DNA of 64,000 nucleotides. It comes from RGIG2945 sp045540355. Lineage in GTDB: Bacteria > Bacillota > Clostridia > Oscillospirales > Acutalibacteraceae. Every line of letters begins with the position of its first letter. Within the stretch, counting starts at the first letter, position 1. The stretch is taken from NCBI GenBank assembly GCA_045540355.1, contig JAZQHB010000040.1:133918-197917 (forward strand), given 5' to 3'. Shown here piece after piece: positions 33,259-41,860 of the stretch. The translations under genes were made by a program, and so were the position numbers. The notes beneath the pieces are model-generated. The model saw only the letters and a program-made list of their open reading frames with translations. It was not told the DNA's origin and searched no databases.

Positions 33259-35274
33259 TTATTCTTCAGTTGCTTCTTCAGCAGATTCAACCTCTTCAGC
33301 TGTCTCTTCGACTACTTCTTCTGTAGGTTCTATAAGAGCGCGGATTGAAAGGCTGACACGCTTTTTATCAAAATCGATAGCAGTAATCTTTGCCTTTACA
33401 ACTTCACCAACTTCAAGAACATCAGCAGGTTTTTCGATGCGTCTGTCAGCAATCTGTGAAATGTGGATAAGACCGTCAATACCGGGAATAATCTGTGCAA
33501 ATGCACCGAAAGTTGTCATACCAACAACCTTAGCGTCAACAACTGTGTCAACGGGATAATCACGGCGGAGAATCTCCCACGGATTGTCCTCAGCCTTTTT
33601 GAAGCCAAGAGAAATCTTTTTCTTCTCTACATCGAGTGCCTTGATGAAAACTTCAACAGTATCACCAACATTAACGATATCAGACGGATGCTTAATACGC
33701 TTCCAAGAAAGCTCAGAAATATGTATCATACCGTCAACGCCGCCGATATCAACAAAAGCACCGTAAGATGTCAATGACTTAACAACACCTGTGTAAACCT
33801 GCTCTTCAGCGAGATTTGCCCACAATGCCTCAGAAGCAGCCTTGCGTTCCTCAATAAGAACTGTCTTGATTGAACCAACTGCACGGCGTCTCTGTTTGTT
33901 GATTTCGATAACCTTGAAACGAACCTTTGTTTTGAGTAAATCCTCCAAAGAGTCATTTCTTGATACTGTTGCCAATGATGCAGGAACAAAAACTCTTGCA
34001 CCGTTGGATGCTACGAGAACGCCACCGCGGATGATCTCTGTAACAACACCCTCAAGTATCTCACCGGTTTCTTCGGCTTCAACAACCTTCAACCATGCAC
34101 CGATTGAATCAAAACGACGCTTCGAGAGCATTACTGTTCCTTCCTGATCATTAGTTTTCATGATGATAAGGTCAATTTCGTCACCGATCTTAAGCTCTTT
34201 TGTTGCGTCAGCTGTCGGATCGTTGCTGTATTCGTCCATCGGAATGTAACCGGCATGCTTTCTGCCGATATCAACCTGGATTTCCGACGGAGAAATTCCC
34301 ATGACTACTCCCTTAACTTTTTGGTCGGAGCTCATTGCATTCAATGACTCCTCAAGTGCAGCTTCGAATGCTAAATCCTCAGCTGTTTTTTCAGTCGCCT
34401 CGACTTCAGGAATGTTTTGCTCTTTTACTGTTTCGGACATGGTTTCAAGTACCTCCTTTATTATGCACGCAGGTGTCGAAGCACCCGCAGTAACACCGAC
34501 CGTGTCATAACCACTCAGATCATATTGTAAAAGCTCGTCCGAAGCTTCAATCAAAATGGTCTGACAATTTTCCTCGCACACCGCCTTAAGTTTTGCAGTG
34601 TTCGAGCTTGTGCGTCCGCCAATTATAATCATCAGCTGACACTCACGGGATAGCTCAATAGCCTCCTTTTGTCTTTCATCGGTCGCAGAACATATTGTAT
34701 CAAAAATTATCGCATTTGTACAGAGAAAATGCAAAATTTTTAAATTTTTCTGCCACTCTTTCGTATTAAAAGTAGTTTGAGCTACCATTATTACCCTTTT
34801 TTGTGATAATTCTCTATTGTTTTTTAATAAATTTTCCAATTCAGCAGAATTTTTAAGCACATAAGAAGCACCGTTACAATAACTTCTTATACCGACAACC
34901 TCGGGGTGATTGACATCACCTGCTATCAAAACAACTGAATCTTTGTCAGAATTTTCAGCGACAATCTTATGTATTTTCTGAACATAGGGGCATGTTGCAT
35001 TGTAAACTTTTTTTGCATATTGGTTGCATTTTTCAAATACATCCTTCGTGACACCATGTGTTCTTATAACAATCGACTGTTCCGAGGTTGCATCTTCAGG
35101 GTGATCAATTATAGTGACACCGTTGTTTTTCAGATTTTCAATAACCTGAGGATTATGAATAATCGGACCAAGCGTTGAAACTTTTTCATTTTGCTTGACG
35201 AGCTTATTCATCATATTCATTGCTCTGTCAACACCAAAGCAAAAACCTGCTGTTTTCGCAAGCTTAATTTTCAA
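33259..35274 (-). CDS. ispH: IspH-ribosomal protein S1 fusion
   Basis: The 671-residue fusion has an N-terminal HMBPP reductase (about 1-285), the last enzyme of the MEP isoprenoid pathway. Its three iron-sulfur cysteines are Cys12 (GFCFGV), Cys95 (NATCPYV) and Cys195 (TICSAT), and the proton-donor Glu lies in VNHPEV. After an acidic linker come four S1 RNA-binding domains (about 318-386, 404-471, 491-559 and 577-645) and a Glu-rich tail. This fusion is known in Clostridia, where the S1 part probably acts in translation. TTG 35274 is chosen because GGGAGGAG is 6 nt upstream; it overlaps plsC by 11 nt. Confidence 0.95.
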   Translation of the reverse strand: MKIKLAKTAGFCFGVDRAMNMMNKLVKQNEKVSTLGPIIHNPQVIENLKNNGVTIIDHPEDATSEQSIVIRTHGVTKDVFEKCNQYAKKVYNATCPYVQKIHKIVAENSDKDSVVLIAGDVNHPEVVGIRSYCNGASYVLKNSAELENLLKNNRELSQKRVIMVAQTTFNTKEWQKNLKILHFLCTNAIIFDTICSATDERQKEAIELSRECQLMIIIGGRTSSNTAKLKAVCEENCQTILIEASDELLQYDLSGYDTVGVTAGASTPACIIKEVLETMSETVKEQNIPEVEATEKTAEDLAFEAALEESLNAMSSDQKVKGVVMGISPSEIQVDIGRKHAGYIPMDEYSNDPTADATKELKIGDEIDLIIMKTNDQEGTVMLSKRRFDSIGAWLKVVEAEETGEILEGVVTEIIRGGVLVASNGARVFVPASLATVSRNDSLEDLLKTKVRFKVIEINKQRRRAVGSIKTVLIEERKAASEALWANLAEEQVYTGVVKSLTSYGAFVDIGGVDGMIHISELSWKRIKHPSDIVNVGDTVEVFIKALDVEKKKISLGFKKAEDNPWEILRRDYPVDTVVDAKVVGMTTFGAFAQIIPGIDGLIHISQIADRRIEKPADVLEVGEVVKAKITAIDFDKKRVSLSIRALIEPTEEVVEETAEEVESAEEATEE

Positions 35275-35968
35275 ACGATTCTCCTCCCTCGCTCTTATCA
35301 AGAGAATTAGGACCAAGCTTCCACAAATCAACAATTTTGTCCATAATCATTCTGGAAGCAGTTCTTAGCTCCGACGACGACCTTTTATCTTCGGATAAGC
35401 CGAGATTTTCATAAGGTATAATTTCGCCGAATCTGATAACAACTTTCTGAAATACTCTGCCCTTATTTTTAGTGCATATTGCAACCGGAAGAATATCCGC
35501 ATGCGTAGCCTTTGCAACTAAAGCAACACCTGCCTTTGGTTGTCCCGGTAAGCCTGTGTCGGAGCAAGTTCCTTCAGGGAACATTCCGAGAACTTTACCT
35601 TCTTTTATAAGTCTGATTGCATACTCAACAGATGTTTTATCAGAATTGCCTCTTTTTACGGGAAAAGCATCTACAGTCCGAAGTATTGCACTAAACCACC
35701 TTTTTGTAAAAAGCTCACCCTTAGCCATAAAATGCGTCGGTCTGCATGCAAATTTCAAAAATACCGGGTCGCAAACACTGACATGATTACAGGCAATTAT
35801 AAAACCGCCGTCGCTCGGAATATTTTCTCGACCGATATATTTGATTCTGTAGAGTACAAATGCGATTGCACGAACAACAGCGACAATAATCTTAGACATA
35901 ATCTTATTGTTCTCTGTCTTTGAATAATCAAAATAGACTTCTTCACCTTCAAACTTTTTATACGCCAT
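35264..35968 (-). CDS. plsC: 1-acyl-sn-glycerol-3-phosphate acyltransferase
   Basis: The 234-residue membrane-associated enzyme acylates lysophosphatidate to phosphatidate in phospholipid synthesis. The catalytic NHVSVCD (NHx4D) motif, the FPEGTCS block and a hydrophobic N-terminal segment (about 20-40) are present. The longer frame to 36058 runs through cmk and is rejected; ATG 35968 overlaps cmk by 11 nt and has GGAGAG just before it. It sits between cmk and ispH-rpsA, a gene order common in Clostridia. Confidence 0.92.
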   Translation of the reverse strand: MAYKKFEGEEVYFDYSKTENNKIMSKIIVAVVRAIAFVLYRIKYIGRENIPSDGGFIIACNHVSVCDPVFLKFACRPTHFMAKGELFTKRWFSAILRTVDAFPVKRGNSDKTSVEYAIRLIKEGKVLGMFPEGTCSDTGLPGQPKAGVALVAKATHADILPVAICTKNKGRVFQKVVIRFGEIIPYENLGLSEDKRSSSELRTASRMIMDKIVDLWKLGPNSLDKSEGGESFEN

Positions 35969-36638
35969 AGCTCTCCATCTTTTCAATATATATTTTTTTA
36001 GCCGCTTCAATTGACTCTTCAAGATTGTAGTTTGATGTATCAAGCATGATCGCATCATCTGCGGGCTTCAAGGGAGCAATCTCTCTGTGCGAGTCATTAT
36101 AATCCCTTTTAACTATATCATCCAAAACTTCCTGATATGTCGCATCTGAGCCTTTTTCCTGCAACTCTTTAAATCTGCGGTCGGCTCTTTTTTCAGCTGA
36201 AGCAGTCATAAAAATCTTGACTTGAGCGTCAGGCAAAACAACCGTACCGATATCTCTGCCATCCATAATGCAGTTGTTCTTTTCTGCGATGTCCTTCTGC
36301 AAATCAAAGAGAAAAGCTCTGACGGACGGAATTGCAGAAACATTCGAAGCCGCCATCGATGCGTCAGGCGTTCTGATTGCATCAGACACATCTTCACCGT
36401 TTAAGAAAACTCTCTGTGCACCATCAATAAAACGAAGTTCAACTTTTATCTCAAGAAGCGTATCCGATACAGCGTCGATATCTGTTGTGTCGATGTTTTT
36501 TCTCAGGCAATTAAGTCCGACCGCTCTGTAGAGTGCACCCGTGTCTACATAAATAAATCTAAGTTCTTTCGCAAGGCCCTTAGCAACAGTGCTTTTCCCT
36601 GCACCCGCGGGACCGTCAATAGCTATATTTATCTTCAT
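35958..36638 (-). CDS. cmk: Cytidylate kinase
   Basis: The 226-residue enzyme phosphorylates CMP and dCMP. It shows the Walker A loop GPAGAGKSTVAKGLA (residues 8-22), the YVDTGALYRAVG acceptor segment, the GRDIGTVVLPDA motif and the R-x-x-D-x-x-H-like lid region, all at the usual length. The ATG is preceded by AGGTGG. It lies 15 nt after the flavoprotein gene and is overlapped by plsC, so one transcript covers all three. Confidence 0.95.
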   Translation of the reverse strand: MKINIAIDGPAGAGKSTVAKGLAKELRFIYVDTGALYRAVGLNCLRKNIDTTDIDAVSDTLLEIKVELRFIDGAQRVFLNGEDVSDAIRTPDASMAASNVSAIPSVRAFLFDLQKDIAEKNNCIMDGRDIGTVVLPDAQVKIFMTASAEKRADRRFKELQEKGSDATYQEVLDDIVKRDYNDSHREIAPLKPADDAIMLDTSNYNLEESIEAAKKIYIEKMESYGV

Positions 36639-36653
36639 AATAATCCACCTTGT

Positions 36654-37883
36654 TTAAATATTTTGACCTGCCAATCTTCCTGTAGAGAAAGCTATCTGCA
36701 GATTGTATCCGCCCGTATAAGCATCAACATCAATAACTTCACCTGCAAAGTAAAGATTATTCAGGATTTTAGATTCCATTGTTTTCGGATTTATTTCAGT
36801 TACATTTACACCGCCGGAGGTGATAATCGCTTCCTCAATCGGTCTGAACGCAGTAGCAGTAAGCTTAAGATTTTTCAATAAATTAACAAGATTAGCTCGT
36901 TGGTCCCGTGTTACCTGATTGGTTTTAAGATTTGCATTTATCCCTGAAAGTCTGACGATTACAGGTATGATTTTTCTCGGGAGTAAAGCACCAAGCGAAT
37001 TTATAAAATCTTTGTTAGAGTTTTCTCTGAAATCTTTCTGCAATCTCAAATCAAGCTGCTCGTATGTCAAAGCCGGTTTCAAGTCAATATATATTTCATA
37101 CTTACCACGCTTCATATCCTTCATGTGAGCAGATGCTGAAAGCACCATAGGACCGGATACACCGAAGTGCGTGAATATCATTTCACCTCTGTCTTCATAT
37201 ACCGTTCTGAAATTATCTGAATCAACAACCCTTAACTCAACATTTTTGAGAGATAATCCTTGCAAAGCGGAACAAAAACCCTCATGCACCTCAATCGGCA
37301 CAAGTGACGGGCTGAGCGGTGTTATTGTGTGACCTACCGATTTCGCAAGCTGATAACCGTCACCTGTTGAGCCTGTCAAAGGATAAGACATACCGCCGGT
37401 TGCGATTACAACTGCATCTGCGAAATATTCTGTGCCGTCATCTGTCTTTACACCTTTTAATTCTTCGTCTGTGACAATAAGCTCCGAAACTCTGCCTTTG
37501 ACGACATTCGCTCCGCTTTTCAAAGCATATCGCCTGAGTGCATCAACGATATCACTTGCTTTATCAGATTCAGGAAAAACCCTGTTTCCCCTTTCGATTT
37601 TTAAAGGTACACCGTTTTCTTCAAAAAAATCCATTAAATCATACGGCGTAAAATTTGTAAGTGAACTATACAAAAATCTTCCATTCTTTGGCACATTCTC
37701 AATTATTTCATTTATCAGTGAAGTTGCGTTGGTGACATTACATCTGCCCTTACCGGTTATCATAACCTTTCGAGCAACTTTGTCGTTTCGTTCGATAACC
37801 GTGACATCGAGCCCTCTGCCTGCTGCCGTACCCGCAGCCATAAGACCGGCCGCACCGCCACCGACAATAATTACTTTAGTCAT
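36654..37883 (-). CDS. HI0933/YhiN-family NAD(P)/FAD-dependent oxidoreductase
   Basis: The 409-residue flavoprotein has an N-terminal dinucleotide-binding motif GGGAAGLMAAGTA, the KVMITGKGRCNVTN segment diagnostic of this family, a VIATGGMSYPLTGSTGDGYQLA region, and the C-terminal GGVNVTEINPKTMESK and DVDAYTGGYNLQIAFSTG motifs. Function is not well established. Its position before cmk and plsC is conserved in many Clostridia. The start overlaps the RpiR gene by 8 nt. Confidence 0.9.
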   Translation of the reverse strand: MTKVIIVGGGAAGLMAAGTAAGRGLDVTVIERNDKVARKVMITGKGRCNVTNATSLINEIIENVPKNGRFLYSSLTNFTPYDLMDFFEENGVPLKIERGNRVFPESDKASDIVDALRRYALKSGANVVKGRVSELIVTDEELKGVKTDDGTEYFADAVVIATGGMSYPLTGSTGDGYQLAKSVGHTITPLSPSLVPIEVHEGFCSALQGLSLKNVELRVVDSDNFRTVYEDRGEMIFTHFGVSGPMVLSASAHMKDMKRGKYEIYIDLKPALTYEQLDLRLQKDFRENSNKDFINSLGALLPRKIIPVIVRLSGINANLKTNQVTRDQRANLVNLLKNLKLTATAFRPIEEAIITSGGVNVTEINPKTMESKILNNLYFAGEVIDVDAYTGGYNLQIAFSTGRLAGQNI

Positions 37884-38754
37884 CCGTAGCTATATCCTCA
37901 ACTTTCTCGTAAACTTGGTATTCATCCCATATATTTTCAAGTGCATTAAAATTATTATAAACCGCTTCTTTTCTGCCGAGAGAAACTGCAACTATAAGTG
38001 CATTTATTAAACTCAAGGGAGCGACCAAAGAATCCACAAATGACGCCATATCACTTCGTGCAACAAGTACATGTTTTGCAAAAGAAGCAATCGGAGATTC
38101 CATACTGTCAGTTATTGATACAATCGTTGCTTTTCGGTCGGAAATGAATTTCAAGGCATTGACAATTTGTTTTGAGTATCGCGGGAAACTTATCGCTATA
38201 CAGATGTCGTTTTCGCCTATTCTGAAAATCTGCTCGAACATTTCACTCGGACTTGATGTATCCAGCAAAACAACATCATCAAAAACAAGATTGAAGTAAA
38301 ATGCAAGAAAGCTTGCAAGTGATGCGGAAGAACGAAGACCCAAAATATATATTCTCTTCGCTTTGTTTATGTCATTCACGCAAGCCTTAAATTTATCTGC
38401 TGAAATAAGCTCGAGCGTTTCTCTGATCATTTCGATATCACTTGTCAGAACCTTCTGCAAAACATCATTCTCGCCTATTCTGACACTTGTAACTTCCATT
38501 CGTTGAACACTTGTCAACTTGTTTCTGATAAGCTCCTGCAATTCTTTTTGCAAATCAGGATAGCCGTCAAAACCAAGCCCCGTTGCAAAGCGAACGACTG
38601 TTGACTCACTGATGCCAACATTTTCGCCGAGTTTTGCTGCGGTCATAAAAGCCGCCATGGCATAATCATTTAAAATGAAATCTGCGATTTTTTTATGACT
38701 TTTTGAAAGCGACGGATAAATGTTCTCAATTTTTGAAAGAACAGATTTGGGCAT
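37876..38754 (-). CDS. RpiR/MurR-family transcriptional regulator
   Basis: The 292-residue regulator has an N-terminal HTH_6 domain (about 1-77; KIADFILNDY and ISESTVVRFATGLGF) and a C-terminal SIS sugar-phosphate-binding domain (about 120-260; YILGLRSSASLASF and ISFPRYSKQIVNA). Members respond to phosphosugars such as MurNAc-6-P. ATG 38754 is chosen since the longer frame to 38856 enters the promoter; AAGAGG precedes the ATG. It is the first gene of the HI0933-cmk-plsC-ispH operon and overlaps the next gene, so it may autoregulate the whole operon. The link between a phosphosugar signal and lipid genes is unusual. Confidence 0.88.
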   Translation of the reverse strand: MPKSVLSKIENIYPSLSKSHKKIADFILNDYAMAAFMTAAKLGENVGISESTVVRFATGLGFDGYPDLQKELQELIRNKLTSVQRMEVTSVRIGENDVLQKVLTSDIEMIRETLELISADKFKACVNDINKAKRIYILGLRSSASLASFLAFYFNLVFDDVVLLDTSSPSEMFEQIFRIGENDICIAISFPRYSKQIVNALKFISDRKATIVSITDSMESPIASFAKHVLVARSDMASFVDSLVAPLSLINALIVAVSLGRKEAVYNNFNALENIWDEYQVYEKVEDIATDD

Positions 38755-38791
38755 AAAATAACCTCTTTCTTTGAAAACAAAATACAAGCTT

Positions 38792-38842
38792 ATTTTACAA
38801 CATTTCATTTTTAAAAGCAAGTATTTTTTGCAAGATGAAATG
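38792..38842 (-). promoter_or_regulatory. RpiR operon promoter with flanking inverted repeat
   Basis: On the minus strand TTGCTT (38815-38820) and TAAAAT (38792-38797) are 17 nt apart. The inverted repeat CATTTCAT (38801-38808) / ATGAAATG (38835-38842) brackets the -35 box, suggesting a looping or dimeric operator for the operon's own regulator. Confidence 0.6.
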
Positions 38843-38854
38843 AACAAAAATTGC

Positions 38855-38887
38855 AAAAAGGCGTCGGAGAAATTCCGACACCTTTTT
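38855..38887. terminator. Bidirectional intrinsic terminator after the BspA-like gene
   Basis: A 14-bp stem with one mismatch (38855-38868 with 38874-38887) has A-run and T-run arms on both sides. It ends the minus-strand leucine-rich-repeat gene. Confidence 0.8.
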
Positions 38888-38911
38888 AGACAATATCAGA
38901 TTGCAAACGGA

Positions 38912-41176
38912 TTAGTATCTTACTACCTTTGATCCTTCGGTGATTGTATGATCTATATACGCTTCGTAGTTAGAAACTGCATACATATCTTCTTCGTCCA
39001 TGGTATCAACAACACCGTCACCGTTGATGTCAGCCGCCATAAAGAGATATTCAAGTTCTAAGTGGTCGAAAATCTCAAAGTTTGCTATTGATGAAAAGTA
39101 TGCAGTATCTTCCATATCAGCACAACCATCGCCATTGTAGTCACCAAATACTACCATTGTATAGGAGTCAACAACATTGCCGTCATTATCCATGATAGCA
39201 ACTACTGTGCCTGTACCAACAACATCAGAACTCAATGTTACTGTATAATCATCAGCCGTTGTCAGAGCAGCAAGGAATGTTTCAACATCGATTCCTGATT
39301 CAATTCCGGAAATCAATTTCTTGTCTCTGTCAATTACAAGAGGAGAATCATCCGGAGTTACAATTTCGAGGAGTTCACCGCAGTTACCGCAAACACCTTC
39401 ATTGTAATCATGACCGGTTGCTTCAACAACATTTCTCTTTTCTTCACCACCGCAAAGTGTACATTTATACAAATCGTATCCGTCAGTTATACATGTAGCC
39501 GCAATAGTCTTGGACAACTGATAATTGTGTGTAAGCTTCGGGATTGTTTCTGTATAAGTGTCGCCACAAACACAGGTATAAGTTCTGATACCTGTTGCTG
39601 TACATGTTGCTGCTTTTGTAACTTCTGAAGTATGTGAATGACCGGTTGCTTCAACAACATTTCTCTTTTCTTCACCGCCGCAAAGTGTACATTTATACAA
39701 ATCGTATCCGTCTGTTATACATGTAGCCGCAATAGTCTTGGACAACTGATAGTTGTGATTAAGTTTCGGTATTTCTTCAGTATAAGAATCACCACATCTG
39801 CAAGTATATGTTTTGACACCTGCTGCACTACATGTAGCATCCTTTGTTACAACTGAAGTATATGAATGAGAATGACCGGTTCCTGTGTAAGTAAATCTTG
39901 CCTTCTTCAAATAGTCGTTACCATAGTTGTTGCCGCCACCTATAGTGACTAAATTCCAATCTTCTTTACTTGAACCATAAGTTACTTTTGAAAGAAGGAA
40001 GCAGAAATCAAATGCATTATCCTCTATTTTTTCGATAGCTGCACCGATTTTTAAAGTCTTGAGAGACTTACAGCAATAGAAAGCACCGTTACCAATTATT
40101 TTAACTGAAGCTCCGACTGTAGCACTTGTCATATTCAGACAGAATGCAAAAGCATCAGCTCCAATACTTTTAACTGAATCAGGTATTGTTACGCTTGTAA
40201 GTTTAGTTAAGAAAGTAAATGCACCGTCATCAATTTTTGTCATTGATGTGGGTATAGTTAAGCTTGTGATCTTGGTTGCATACGCAAATGCACCGTATGC
40301 TATGTTTTTAACTGTTGCGGGAATGGAATATGAAGTTGCTGTGTTGCCCATCGGATATTGTACAAGTGTAGTCTGATCCTTGCTGAACAAAACTCCGTTT
40401 ACGCTTGTAAAAGCAGTGTTATCGGTCGGAACTGTGAAGCTTGTAACCTTAGTATCGGCAAAAGCGAATCGAGCAACAGATTTTGTATTTGTATTTATTG
40501 TATATGCTGTGGACAGAGCATTTTTAGCATAAATAAGGTGGTTACCAATGTATAAAACATTGTTGGCCCAATTGCCTGATGTGCTGTAATATCCGCAATC
40601 TTTAAAAGCATCTTCACCAATGCTTAATGAATGATCCGGAAGCTTTATAGTTTTAAGTGCTGTGCAATATTCGAAAGCTAAATCGCCGATACTTGTGACA
40701 GAATCAGGAACTGTAATGCTTGTAATCTTCGCAGAAGAAGAAAACGCACCCATACCTATACTTGTAACAGAACTTGGAATTGTGATGCTTTTGAGAGCGG
40801 TACAAAAAGAGAACGCACCATCGCCGATACTTTTAACAGAGGTTCCGATTGTCGCACTTGTAAGTTTAGTGCACGAAGCGAAAGCATGGTTACCGATGCT
40901 TGTTACGGAATTTCCGATATTGACAGTTATAACGCTTGAACGATAAGCGTTCCACGGCACATTTTCCGGTGTTGCCCAATAATCCATATCGCCACCGTTG
41001 CCGCTGATGTTGAGCACTCCGGTTGAAGTGTCAAGTGACCAAGTAAGACCGGAGCCACACGAACCTGAGTATGATGCTGCAGATGTACGGAAAATAACGG
41101 CACTTAACGGTGCCGCAACAAGTAACAACGCGACCGTAAGCATAACGGCGGTTACTTTTTTGCAAATTTGCTTCAT
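38912..41176 (-). CDS. BspA-type leucine-rich-repeat protein with dockerin-like tail
   Basis: The 754-residue exported protein has a signal peptide (about 1-35), a beta domain and then BspA/LRR_5 repeats (about 70-430) with the pattern SVTSIGNHAFASC-x-LTSATI. After that come Cys-rich repeats (about 450-600; CTLCGG, YTCRCGD and CGNCGEL), which include two nearly identical 76-residue units. The C-terminus has a type I dockerin-like duplicate of EF-hand-like loops, GDYNGDGCADMEDT and ADINGDGVVDTMDEED. This predicts secretion and Ca-dependent docking to a cohesin-type partner. ATG 41176 follows AGGAGTGG; the longer frame to 41230 enters the promoter. Its role is likely adhesion or surface assembly. 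Confidence 0.88.
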   Translation of the reverse strand: MKQICKKVTAVMLTVALLLVAAPLSAVIFRTSAASYSGSCGSGLTWSLDTSTGVLNISGNGGDMDYWATPENVPWNAYRSSVITVNIGNSVTSIGNHAFASCTKLTSATIGTSVKSIGDGAFSFCTALKSITIPSSVTSIGMGAFSSSAKITSITVPDSVTSIGDLAFEYCTALKTIKLPDHSLSIGEDAFKDCGYYSTSGNWANNVLYIGNHLIYAKNALSTAYTINTNTKSVARFAFADTKVTSFTVPTDNTAFTSVNGVLFSKDQTTLVQYPMGNTATSYSIPATVKNIAYGAFAYATKITSLTIPTSMTKIDDGAFTFLTKLTSVTIPDSVKSIGADAFAFCLNMTSATVGASVKIIGNGAFYCCKSLKTLKIGAAIEKIEDNAFDFCFLLSKVTYGSSKEDWNLVTIGGGNNYGNDYLKKARFTYTGTGHSHSYTSVVTKDATCSAAGVKTYTCRCGDSYTEEIPKLNHNYQLSKTIAATCITDGYDLYKCTLCGGEEKRNVVEATGHSHTSEVTKAATCTATGIRTYTCVCGDTYTETIPKLTHNYQLSKTIAATCITDGYDLYKCTLCGGEEKRNVVEATGHDYNEGVCGNCGELLEIVTPDDSPLVIDRDKKLISGIESGIDVETFLAALTTADDYTVTLSSDVVGTGTVVAIMDNDGNVVDSYTMVVFGDYNGDGCADMEDTAYFSSIANFEIFDHLELEYLFMAADINGDGVVDTMDEEDMYAVSNYEAYIDHTITEGSKVVRY
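39411..39758 (-). repeat. Direct repeat, 228-bp period, in Cys-rich segment
   Basis: About 120 bp at 39411-39530 recur almost identically at 39639-39758, coding for the CTLCGGEEKRNVVEATGH and ISSUE-free flank NYQLSKTIAATC. The near identity implies recent duplication or gene conversion. Confidence 0.8.
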
Positions 41177-41197
41177 AACACCACTCCTATATTTCAA

Positions 41198-41240
41198 TAT
41201 ACTCCAAAAGGAGTATAACATCAAAATCAAAAAAAATCAA
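41198..41240 (-). promoter_or_regulatory. Promoter with perfect palindrome at the -10 box (BspA-like gene)
   Basis: TTGATT (41235-41240) and TATACT (41212-41217) on the minus strand are 17 nt apart. The perfect palindrome TATACTCC-AAAA-GGAGTATA (41198-41217) overlaps the -10 and the likely start site, a classic repressor position. Confidence 0.65.
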
Positions 41241-41368
41241 GAATTTTTTTGTAAGAAAATGTTTTTAACATTTCAATCTCCTTGCCCCGGTCTTTAAGGA
41301 ATAAGGTGTTTCTTGTTATGTGCAAATTACTCACATTGCGAGTGATTTTCTATATAATAAAAATAGCA

Positions 41369-41403
41369 CAGCATCAAAACATTGTGCTGATGTTTTGATG
41401 CTG
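41369..41403 (-). terminator. Intrinsic terminator after the ACT-domain gene
   Basis: A perfect 13-bp stem (41369-41381 with 41391-41403) with a 9-nt loop lies directly after the stop. The minus-strand tail is T-rich but not a pure U-run. Confidence 0.75.
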
Positions 41404-41416
41404 TAAAAATATTTTC

Positions 41417-41845
41417 TTATGAAAAGAGTTCTGTTTGATTAAGAGGTTCGAAACCTGCAGCTTCGAGTGCTTTTGCGGCTGAATTGTTATCATTAACCCT
41501 TAAGATAACATAAGCCTTGCCGACTGTGGGTGTAACAAATGCGTAAGCATATTCAACACCGATTTTTGCATCTGATAAAACACCGATAGCTTTTGCAAAT
41601 CCGCCGGGTGTATCATCAACACCAACCGCTAAAACATCTGTCGGAGAAACTGTAAGCTTTGCTTCTTTCAATACCTTAACTGCTTTTTCAGGGTCATTTA
41701 CTATAAGTCTTAAAATACCGTAGTCTGTTGTATCAGCAATAGATAATGCTCTGATGTCGATGTAGTTCTCTGCCAATACATTTGTGATTTCTGCTAATCT
41801 TCCCTCTTTGTTTTCTACAAAAACAGAAATTTGCTTAATTGTCAT
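41417..41845 (-). CDS. Tandem ACT-domain protein
   Basis: The 142-residue protein consists of two ACT domains (about 4-67 and 72-140), beginning KQISVFVENKEGRLAEIT. Such proteins sit after phenylacetate-CoA ligase genes in many anaerobes and are thought to bind amino acids as regulatory modules. It starts 15 nt after the PaaK gene. ATG 41845 follows AAGGGTG, whereas the GTG at 41854 is within that site. It may sense phenylalanine or tyrosine to control the pathway; this is inferred from context. Confidence 0.85.
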   Translation of the reverse strand: MTIKQISVFVENKEGRLAEITNVLAENYIDIRALSIADTTDYGILRLIVNDPEKAVKVLKEAKLTVSPTDVLAVGVDDTPGGFAKAIGVLSDAKIGVEYAYAFVTPTVGKAYVILRVNDNNSAAKALEAAGFEPLNQTELFS

Positions 41846-41860
41846 TGTGTTCACCCTTTC

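Noticed and set aside
39235..39856. Several 60-87-codon plus-strand frames opposite the Cys-rich repeats
   Set aside because: They follow from the duplicated 228-bp sequence of the real minus-strand gene.
41241..41368. Possible small gene or RNA between the BspA-like and ACT genes
   Set aside because: There is no open frame with a ribosome binding site and no clear structure apart from the downstream terminator.
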